Positions 1 to 6,230 of a DNA stretch of 64,000 nt are shown in pieces (the stretch's first letter is position 1; every line of letters starts with the position of its first letter). The translations under genes were made by a program, and so were the position numbers. The stretch comes from CAIXSC01 sp046349915 (GTDB taxonomy: Bacteria; Planctomycetota; Planctomycetia; Pirellulales; Pirellulaceae). The DNA lies in contig JAXMBL010000003.1 in the NCBI GenBank assembly GCA_046349915.1, forward strand, positions 434,001-498,000, given 5' to 3'. The notes under the pieces were generated by a model, which made no database searches, was not told the DNA's origin, and saw nothing but the letters and a program-made list of their open reading frames with translations.

Positions 1-490
1 ATTGCTTCACCGGAATTGAGTCGCCAGGGTTCAATACCACTCGACGTTCGCACGCGAATTTCCAGTAGGAAGGATCGGGCCGATCCGGCATCCCCTCAAA
101 CTCGCCGTTGTCATACACCGTCTTGATCGGCAAGAGTCCACTGAGCGTTGCGGCGCCGCCATAGTGATCGCCGTGAAAATGCGTGGTCACCAGATGATCG
201 ATCTGGCGACGGCCCGCGACTTGAGTCACCACTTGCACAATACGGTCCGCGTCTCGACGCCCAGGGTTTCCAGAGTCAATTAATACTGTTTCGCCCGCGG
301 GCGTGACCAACAACGTCGCCGCTCCGCCTTCCACGTCGATCCAGTACACGTCGAGCCGCTCGTCGGTCGGTCCCGCGATTCCCTGAGCAGTGAAGGCCAG
401 CGACATGGCCAGCGACAAGGCCAGCAGGACGCTGGTCCAAGCGATCTTTCTCTGCCAACGAATGGTGACTCGCAGGTAAGCTCGCGCCAT
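1..490 (-). CDS. Secreted MBL-fold metallo-hydrolase (C-terminus cut by window edge)
   Basis: Reading the minus strand from the ATG at 490 gives an open frame that runs off the window at position 1. Residues about 16-36 form a hydrophobic N-terminal segment typical of a signal peptide or anchor. The zinc-binding metallo-beta-lactamase signature HFHGDH (H104, H106, D108, H109) is intact, preceded by the beta-strand motif VLIDSGNPG. The start, with sequence such as DVYWIDVEGG, resembles the ComEC/Rec2-like hydrolases often found free-standing in planctomycetes. The substrate cannot be told from sequence. Only the first 163 residues are visible, so the second half of the metal site is not seen. 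Confidence 0.85.
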   Translation of the reverse strand, partial: MARAYLRVTIRWQRKIAWTSVLLALSLAMSLAFTAQGIAGPTDERLDVYWIDVEGGAATLLVTPAGETVLIDSGNPGRRDADRIVQVVTQVAGRRQIDHLVTTHFHGDHYGGAATLSGLLPIKTVYDNGEFEGMPDRPDPSYWKFACERRVVLNPGDSIPVKQ

Positions 491-622
491 CACAGGTCTC
501 TCCACTTGAATTGTCGAACCATGGGCCGTCTCCCTGGCTTATCGCAAGAGAGATTGGCTTGTCGCAAGATAGACGACCTGGATCGGGAACTCTAGTGCTT
601 GGTCGCCGCCAGAAACGGGAAC

Positions 623-641
623 GTCGGACTTCTTGTCCGAC
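623..641. repeat. Short hairpin of the GTCGGACT...GTCCGAC repeat family
   Basis: Perfect 7-bp arms (GTCGGAC / GTCCGAC) around a 5-nt loop, lying between two minus-strand genes. It resembles the dispersed hairpins at 41957, 55011, 55871 and 56213, although its arms differ slightly. It may act as a REP-like element or as transcript-end structure for the gene at 679-1143. Confidence 0.4.
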
Positions 642-678
642 GGTTCGACCCGTGCGGAAAGGACCTCGTGATCCCTGG

Positions 679-1143
679 TTATCGTTCAACGCAAGTGAGT
701 GTGTAGATCGTTGTGGTGGAACCGCCCGAGACGTAGAGCGTATGGCGGCCGGTCGCTTGTCCTTTCTTGCTCCCGTCGCCCAACAGTACGGATGTGTCGA
801 GGTCCACGGAATTGAAGACGGAGACGTCCGCGAACCAGTTCATCGCAATCGTGGTATCGCCATCGACCTTCGTCGAGGTGACGGTGAGGAATTTGAAGCG
901 AGTGCGAGTGGAGAAGTCCTCGAAGAAGACTCCGCCTTCGTCCAGCAAGAACGACTGCTGGTAAGTTTGAGTGCTGGTGACCGCCCCCGTGCTCCCCCGA
1001 ATCTCGACGGTGACATCCACCGTGCATTCGACGGGGTGCCCACTCTCGGCTCGCACCAAGTTCGCGCTGCTGGTCAACATTCCCGCGAACATCAGGAAGG
1101 CTGCCCACAAAAGTCCCTGCTTCACGCCCATGAATCGAGTCAT
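679..1143 (-). CDS. Small secreted protein of unknown function
   Basis: A 154-residue product with a clear signal peptide (hydrophobic stretch roughly residues 9-32, ending near SANLVRAES). The mature part is rich in Thr, Ser and Val with alternating polar and hydrophobic residues, which suggests a small beta-sandwich. It contains two cysteines far apart (CTVDV near the start and LTCVER at the end) that could form a disulphide. ATG codons at 1143 and 1131 are both possible starts. I do not recognise a family. Several overlapping frames on both strands are judged to be shadows, because only this frame shows a leader peptide and normal amino-acid usage. Confidence 0.6.
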   Translation of the reverse strand: MTRFMGVKQGLLWAAFLMFAGMLTSSANLVRAESGHPVECTVDVTVEIRGSTGAVTSTQTYQQSFLLDEGGVFFEDFSTRTRFKFLTVTSTKVDGDTTIAMNWFADVSVFNSVDLDTSVLLGDGSKKGQATGRHTLYVSGGSTTTIYTLTCVER

Positions 1144-1357
1144 CGTTTCGCTCCCCTCTCGGCTATAGCTGCACTTGTTCCGCGAGACTCAACGCGAGCC
1201 CCGTGTTGCAGTGAAGAGTCGTTCCGGGGGCGAGCGTCCGCCAAAAATCTGAACCGATCAACCTCGCGACTTTTCTGGGAATCGCGAAACGCTATCTTGA
1301 CATGTGGTTGCTTATGGCTTTGAATTGTCAAAACAATGTTCTGGTGGTTGGTGAAAA

Positions 1358-2353
1358 ATGAAGTTGTTGAGAGGCAAAATCATGGTTCGGCGACAACGCG
1401 GCTTCACGCTGGTCGAGCTACTCGTCGTGATTGCCATCATCGGCGTGCTCGTGGGTTTGCTCCTGCCCGCCGTCCAGCAGGCTCGCGAGTCGGCTCGGCG
1501 GACGGCCTGCGTCAATCACCTGAAGCAACTGGGGTTGGCGTTTCACTCGTACCATTCGACCTACGAGGTTTTTCCACCGTCGTACGCCGCTGACACGTTG
1601 CACCCGCAGCGAGACCCGACCACCTTCGATGGGCCGGGTGGTTATGGCTGGGGACAGATGCTGCTGACTCAATTGGAACAAGGCAGCTTAGCCGACCAAT
1701 TCGATATTCGCCGCCCTTGTTGGGATGCGGTTCATGCCTCGCCGGCTGCCACGACACTCCCAGTTTTCCTCTGCCCTTCGTCCGCGGGTGATCGGTCGCC
1801 GTTCGCCGTTCAGACTTCGTCGGGCGTAACGCTCGCTCGTTTTGCTCGTTCGCACTACGTCGCCAATGCGGGGCGCGAGGAGCCTTGGGGCGAAACCGTG
1901 GCGGACTATGCGCATATCGCCGACGGTCCCCTCTATCGCAACTCACGCACTCGCGCCGCCGACGTCACGGATGGCCTATCCAACACGGTGTTTTTGGGCG
2001 AGCATAGTTCGCGATTGAGCAACAAGACTTGGGTGGGAGTCGTGCCGGGCGCCGCGGTTTGCGCGAACAACCCTCACCTGTTTCCTTTGACGACTTGCGA
2101 TCATGCGGCGACTCTGGTCAACGTGCATAGCGGCCCGGCCGCCGACGAGATCGATCCCGTGACCGGATTCGCTCCCATCCATCCTCCAAACAGTCCACTC
2201 AGTCACGTCTGCCAGATGTACGCGGACCATCCGGGAGGCGCCAACGTATTGCTGGGCGATGGATCGGTTCGCTTTGTTTCCGAACTCATTCATCAGCCGA
2301 CCTGGGCGGCGTTAAGCAGTCGAGCGGGCGGCGAGCCGATCGCCGCTTGGTAA
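1358..2353 (+). CDS. DUF1559 protein with type IV-prepilin-like leader
   Basis: Starts with a short basic leader followed by the prepilin cleavage/methylation motif G-FTLVELLVV and a long hydrophobic helix, as in type IV pilins and pseudopilins. The rest matches the planctomycete DUF1559 pattern: RRTACVNHLKQLGLAFHSYH after the helix, and the C-terminal H-x9-DG signature (HPGGANVLLGDGSVRF) near the end. These proteins exist in dozens of copies per planctomycete genome and are thought to be exported surface or periplasmic fibres, but function is unproven. The start may be ATG 1358 or ATG 1382; the second has a GAGG about 9 bases upstream and leaves a leader of normal length. Confidence 0.9.
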   Translation: MKLLRGKIMVRRQRGFTLVELLVVIAIIGVLVGLLLPAVQQARESARRTACVNHLKQLGLAFHSYHSTYEVFPPSYAADTLHPQRDPTTFDGPGGYGWGQMLLTQLEQGSLADQFDIRRPCWDAVHASPAATTLPVFLCPSSAGDRSPFAVQTSSGVTLARFARSHYVANAGREEPWGETVADYAHIADGPLYRNSRTRAADVTDGLSNTVFLGEHSSRLSNKTWVGVVPGAAVCANNPHLFPLTTCDHAATLVNVHSGPAADEIDPVTGFAPIHPPNSPLSHVCQMYADHPGGANVLLGDGSVRFVSELIHQPTWAALSSRAGGEPIAAW

Positions 2354-2358
2354 AGTAC

Positions 2359-2748
2359 ATGCCGATGAATACCCCTTCAATCTCGACCAGCATGCCTACT
2401 CATCCCAAGATCGGCCATGTCGCCTCTCATTCGCCTCTGCGTCGAGCGGCATGCTGTGTCATGCTGCTGGCCACCTTGGCATGGCTTGGCTGCGGGCGTC
2501 CGCCTGCCGTTGAACAGAACAACTTGCCTCTCATCTCGTCCTTGCGCACCGCCCTGTCGGCCAGGAATACCGAATGGTTGAAGGGGGTGGAGCGAGCGGT
2601 TGCGGAAAGGCGCGAGTCGAACCTGATGTCCGAGGACTCGGCTGAGCACTTTAACCACTTGATCCAGCTCGCTCGCGACGGTGATTGGGAGGCCTCGGAG
2701 CACGCATGTCTCGCCTTCGAAAAGGCTCAGATGAACCGCAATCGCTAA
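2359..2748 (+). CDS. Small lipoprotein, unknown function
   Basis: A product of about 129 residues whose frame begins a few bases after the stop of the DUF1559 gene, so the two are probably cotranscribed. The N-terminal third holds a hydrophobic segment ending in a lipobox-like LGCG, which predicts a lipid-anchored protein after signal peptidase II cleavage. The mature region is helical and charged, with a short motif HFNHLIQLARDGDWEAS. A TTG at 2347 would overlap the upstream gene; ATG 2359 or 2365 is more natural. Small lipoproteins placed right after DUF1559 genes are common in planctomycetes, which is my reason for accepting it. Confidence 0.7.
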   Translation: MPMNTPSISTSMPTHPKIGHVASHSPLRRAACCVMLLATLAWLGCGRPPAVEQNNLPLISSLRTALSARNTEWLKGVERAVAERRESNLMSEDSAEHFNHLIQLARDGDWEASEHACLAFEKAQMNRNR

Positions 2749-2749
2749 A

Positions 2750-2826
2750 TGGCGCCACGGATTAGGTGCGGCCACGGAATTTCACGGAAGGGCACGGAAC
2801 GATGTAGCCATCTCGCTTCGCGAGAT
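2750..2826. repeat. Dispersed CCACGGA-type repeat plus 17-bp hairpin
   Basis: Two modules occur together. The first is a run of CACGGA words (GCCACGGAT, GGCCACGGAATTTCACGG, GGCACGGAA) at 2750-2799. The second is the perfect hairpin ATCTCGC-TTC-GCGAGAT at 2810-2826. The same two modules, in the opposite order, recur at 24071-24161, and CACGGA words recur at 8741-8806 and 31506-31560. All copies are intergenic and gene-distal. Between this repeat and 2891 I see no gene. Confidence 0.7.
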
Positions 2827-2890
2827 GAACCGCAGCTAGCGACTTGCCGAGGGAAGGGTGGGAAAGAGTGAACCGAGAAGCGAGTTTTTT

Positions 2891-2920
2891 CCTTCTACCT
2901 TCTACCTTCTACCTTCTACC
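2891..2920. repeat. Heptanucleotide tandem repeat (CCTTCTA)4
   Basis: Four perfect head-to-tail copies of CCTTCTA followed by a pyrimidine-only tract to 2945. It abuts the stop codon of the minus-strand radical SAM gene, so the transcript tail would be purine-only. It resembles the heptamer array at 30086-30173 and the short tandem heptamers (STRRs) known in cyanobacteria. Confidence 0.85.
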
Positions 2921-2946
2921 TTTTTCCTTTTTTCCTTTTTCCTTTC

Positions 2947-4083
2947 TCAAACGTCCCAGCCCGCGGGTAGGAAGTCGCAGTCGGGTTCGGCGGCCAGCGG
3001 ATTGCCGGTCACCGCGAACGCTCGCGCTCGACTGCCTCCGCAATCGAAGCGGTAGTCGCAGATGCCGCACTTGCCTTGAAAGCCATTGGGGTCGCGCAGC
3101 GCCAAGAACAAGGGATGTCGCTGGTACGCTTCGACGACCGAGTCGTGGGGAAATTGGCCGCACAATTGAGGGAGAAATCCCGATGGATAGATCTCGCCGA
3201 GATGGCTCACAAACATAATTCCCTTGCCATCTCCCACTCCCAAAGGCGCTCGATGTCTTGGCCTGATGGTCGTTGTTGGAAGAATTGCGGTGGTTGCGCC
3301 GCCAGGCATCTGCGCGGGGGGATCGGCTGATAGTTGCGGGGCGGCGAGCGGGTCGCCGCCTCGTTGGAGCACGAAGCGGCGATAGTGTGGCGCCTCAGTC
3401 GTCTTGATCGCGTACGGTTGGCTCTGTGACAGACGAAAGAGTTGCTCAAACACCACTTCGTACTCTTGGGGATCCAACCGCTGCTCCGTGATCCCTCGAC
3501 CAACCGGCACCAAGAAAAAAACGGCCCACATGATGATGCCTTGTTGAGCGAGCAAGTCGGCGAGCCGGTCGAGTTGGTGTTGATTGCGGCGAGTAACTGT
3601 GGTGTTGACTTGGACAGGCAAACCGAGTTCGCGCGCGTCGCTCAACATTTGAAACGTACGCTCAAAACTCCCCGCCCAACCTCGAAAACCATCGTGAGTA
3701 GCGGCGTCCGCGCCGTCGAGGCTAATGCCGAGCCGAGCGACGCCAGCCTCCTTCACCGCTTGAAATGCCTCGCGAGTTGCCAAAGGCGTAGCGCTCGGCG
3801 TCAATGCGATATGCAGGCCGAGCTGGTGCGCGTGTCGGATCAACGTCAACAAGTCGGCTCGCTTGAGCGGATCGCCGCCGGTGAGGACGAGATTGGGGGG
3901 CTTGGGAAAACTGGCGACTTGGTCGAGTAATTGGCGAGCTTGATCGGTCGTGAGTTGACCGGGGCGGGCGTCCGTTTGAGCTTCCGCGCGACAGTGTTTG
4001 CACACCAAGTCGCAAGCCTGTGTCACCTCGAAATAGAACATCAGCGGCGAATGGCCGAAGTCGGCCGCAGTGTAGTGGTTCAT
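2947..4083 (-). CDS. Radical SAM/SPASM protein, AhbD/NirJ-like (TIGR04053-type)
   Basis: A 378-residue enzyme. The N-terminus reads MFYFEVTQACDLVCKHCRAEA, in which C-x3-C-x2-C is the [4Fe-4S]/SAM-binding loop. GGDP (residues 69-72) is the next conserved radical SAM strand. The C-terminus has a SPASM-like cysteine cluster, CGICDYRFDCGGSRARAF followed by a final DC, for auxiliary Fe-S clusters. The overall arrangement matches the subgroup related to haem-d1/haem synthesis enzymes (NirJ, AhbD) and peptide-modifying SPASM proteins. There is no precursor peptide or haem gene beside it, so the substrate is unknown. The start MNHYTAADFGHSPL is the usual start for this subgroup. Confidence 0.85.
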   Translation of the reverse strand: MNHYTAADFGHSPLMFYFEVTQACDLVCKHCRAEAQTDARPGQLTTDQARQLLDQVASFPKPPNLVLTGGDPLKRADLLTLIRHAHQLGLHIALTPSATPLATREAFQAVKEAGVARLGISLDGADAATHDGFRGWAGSFERTFQMLSDARELGLPVQVNTTVTRRNQHQLDRLADLLAQQGIIMWAVFFLVPVGRGITEQRLDPQEYEVVFEQLFRLSQSQPYAIKTTEAPHYRRFVLQRGGDPLAAPQLSADPPAQMPGGATTAILPTTTIRPRHRAPLGVGDGKGIMFVSHLGEIYPSGFLPQLCGQFPHDSVVEAYQRHPLFLALRDPNGFQGKCGICDYRFDCGGSRARAFAVTGNPLAAEPDCDFLPAGWDV

Positions 4084-4116
4084 ACGAGCATTCTAGCAGA
4101 GTAGTCCAGGATCTGA

Positions 4117-4288
4117 GAATTCTTGCGAGTTCCGTTACAGGTGCGTAGCGGAACTCGCCAGAGTTCCGACTGCTTGCGGCCCAGATCGGCCGCCATGCGG
4201 GCGGACGTTTGGTTGGCGCGTGGGAGTTGATTCGAGTGGTTGGCGTTTGTTCGTTGGCGAGTGTCGGAATTCTGACGAATTCCGCTAG
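4117..4288. repeat. REPIN-like element: two inverted hairpins in a 471-bp gene-free gap
   Basis: The gap 4084-4554 has no gene. It contains GTAGCGGAACTC-GCCA-GAGTTCCG (hairpin at 4149-4168) and, about 95 bases further, CGGAATTC-TGAC-GAATTCCGCTAG (hairpin at 4265-4284). The two ends are inverted with respect to each other (GTAGCGGAA at 4145 versus TTCCGCTAG ending at 4288). An additional half element (GAATTC-TTGC-GAGTTCCGTTAC) lies at 4117-4138. This is the structure of a paired REP (REPIN). Two closely related full elements are at 35103-35323. The remaining bases before 4555 hold the presumed promoter of the cytochrome gene, in which I cannot name boxes. Confidence 0.8.
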
Positions 4289-4554
4289 GGGAGAACAGCG
4301 TCGGAAACCGCGCGAGTTCCTCGACTGGCCGAGGCCTTGGGCAATTGGCATAAGTTGCGTCGACCGCGCAGTGAGACACTTTGGTGCGCGCACTCTATAA
4401 GCCTCTAAAAATCAGCGCGCTCGATGGCAAAATCCGCGCGCGCAGACCATTTAACCCATCACAGCGAACCGACATACGTTGCAAAAAAGGCAAAAGCAAC
4501 ACGTCGAGGATAACCGATGCGTAAGGATGAAACGGCAACGCCGTACCGCGTTCC

Positions 4555-6105
4555 ATGAGGGAACGCGCAGTAGTCATTCCGCTTGTTACAGGCCGGAGGC
4601 CGCCCGTGCGCCGCTCGCAGTTCCCCGCGCATCGCGTTTCCCTGCTCATCCGTTGCTCACTCCTAGCGCTCTCCTGCGTGCTGCTCACCGCATGTCGCGG
4701 TTCGAGTCCCACGGCGGAACGCGGCGAGGGGACCGCTCAGCCATTCTTGCCCAAGCAAGCTCGCCCACGTAACCAAACCGACGTGCAACTCGCGTCGCTC
4801 CAAGTGCCTCTTCCACAAATCGAAGAGGCCGAGTTTGTGAACGACGACGAGTTGTGCATGAATTGTCACAAGCCGCACACGGAGACATTCCGCAACAACG
4901 TCCATCGCGGCATTCATCAGGGGCAAGCGTGCGAGGCGTGCCATGGTCCGGCCAGTCGTCATATGTCGTCGCGTGGTCGCGATCCCGATTCGATCATCAG
5001 CTTCAAGCGACTCAATCCCGTCCAAAAGGCCGAAATCTGCTTGAAGTGTCACCAGCAAGATCAGTGTGCTCCCGGCGCGAACTGGCGTACCTCAAAACAC
5101 GCTCATCGCGGCGTATCGTGCACCGATTGCCACACGTCGCACTACAACGTTCCCGCTGGCACGCCCGCGACAAGTCTGGAAGCCGACGAAGAAACGGCTG
5201 CCACCGCCAAGACGGCTGTGAAGCCGGTGAGTTTCCAGGAGGCCGGGCAAGAACTCAGCATCTCCGAGATCCGCGCTCAGTCGCGACACTTGGGCGCCAT
5301 TGAACCGCATATCTGCTTCAAATGTCACAGCAACTATCAGGACTTGGAACGGGTCGCTCATCCGCATCAGATTGGCGGCGTCCATGGTTTCCAATGCACG
5401 ACGTGCCATGATCCGCACGGAAAAGTCAAACCAGAAACTCGACAAGATCTCTGCCTCAAGTGCCACTCGGACGCGCCAACCATGGCGTGGCATTCCAGCA
5501 CCCACTCGTTGGTCGGAGTCACTTGCGTCGACTGCCATAACCCCCATCCAACCTCGAGCGTCCAGTCGCTGGTGAATGTCGATCACTGGCACGTACGGCG
5601 CGAGTCGCGATTGCCGATGTCGGTGAACGACCCGGTGGTCTGCTACAAGTGCCATGCGGGGATTTACGCCAAGAATGCGATGCCATCCCACCATCCGCTC
5701 AAGGAAGGCAAGATGGCGTGCGGCGATTGTCACGACGCTCACGGCCAGTCGCGGGGTAATCTGCGCGAGCCCACGGTCAACATGGTCTGCTACAAGTGCC
5801 ATGCGGACAAACAAGGCCCCTTCGCGTACGAGCATCCGCCCGTTACGCAGGACTGCGGCATCTGTCACGAACCTCACGGGACCGTCGCCAACAACCTGCT
5901 GAAGCAACCGACCACTTTCCTGTGTCTGCGTTGCCACACCGGCCATCGCACTCAGCCAGGACATCCTGGCAACCCGCCGCTGGTTGACGTTGGCCAAAAC
6001 GCCGGCCTGCAAAAAGCGTTTTACGGAGATTGCACGCAGTGTCACCAACAGGTGCACGGCAGCGATCTCCCGTCCGCTCACCTCCCCAAGGGTTTGTTGA
6101 GATAA
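4555..6105 (+). CDS. 14-haem c-type cytochrome lipoprotein, MtrA/DmsE-like
   Basis: A 516-residue protein with fourteen CXXCH haem-binding motifs, the first at residue 101 and the last near the C-terminus. Many have the CxxCHxxH pattern typical of DmsE/MtrA-type multihaem cytochromes, which usually have ten haems. The N-terminus has a hydrophobic segment (about 29-46) ending in LTAC at C47, predicting a lipoprotein. The leader before it is long, so a GTG at 4606 may be the real start. A spacer of about 45 residues without cysteines lies between haems 4 and 5. It sits 125 bp upstream of a large beta-barrel gene of MtrB/PioB type. Inferred role: haem wire carrying electrons across the periplasm and through the barrel. 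Direction of electron flow is unknown. Confidence 0.85.
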   Translation: MRERAVVIPLVTGRRPPVRRSQFPAHRVSLLIRCSLLALSCVLLTACRGSSPTAERGEGTAQPFLPKQARPRNQTDVQLASLQVPLPQIEEAEFVNDDELCMNCHKPHTETFRNNVHRGIHQGQACEACHGPASRHMSSRGRDPDSIISFKRLNPVQKAEICLKCHQQDQCAPGANWRTSKHAHRGVSCTDCHTSHYNVPAGTPATSLEADEETAATAKTAVKPVSFQEAGQELSISEIRAQSRHLGAIEPHICFKCHSNYQDLERVAHPHQIGGVHGFQCTTCHDPHGKVKPETRQDLCLKCHSDAPTMAWHSSTHSLVGVTCVDCHNPHPTSSVQSLVNVDHWHVRRESRLPMSVNDPVVCYKCHAGIYAKNAMPSHHPLKEGKMACGDCHDAHGQSRGNLREPTVNMVCYKCHADKQGPFAYEHPPVTQDCGICHEPHGTVANNLLKQPTTFLCLRCHTGHRTQPGHPGNPPLVDVGQNAGLQKAFYGDCTQCHQQVHGSDLPSAHLPKGLLR

Positions 6106-6230
6106 CGACGACCTTCGACGCCAACCATCCCGCCTGAATCCCACCCCCAGCCTCTCCCCGCGACACCCGTTCCGCCGACGCGTTCCCCTTCCCGCGTCGA
6201 CGGCGACCGAGCCGGCCAGGATACACGGAC

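Noticed and set aside
511..1323. 270-codon plus-strand frame
   Set aside because: Overlaps the minus-strand secreted protein, which has a proper signal peptide; this frame is Arg/Ser-rich without structure.
4690..4720. GGTTCGAGTCCC, similar to a tRNA T-loop
   Set aside because: No acceptor or anticodon arms around it, and it lies within the coding region of the cytochrome gene.
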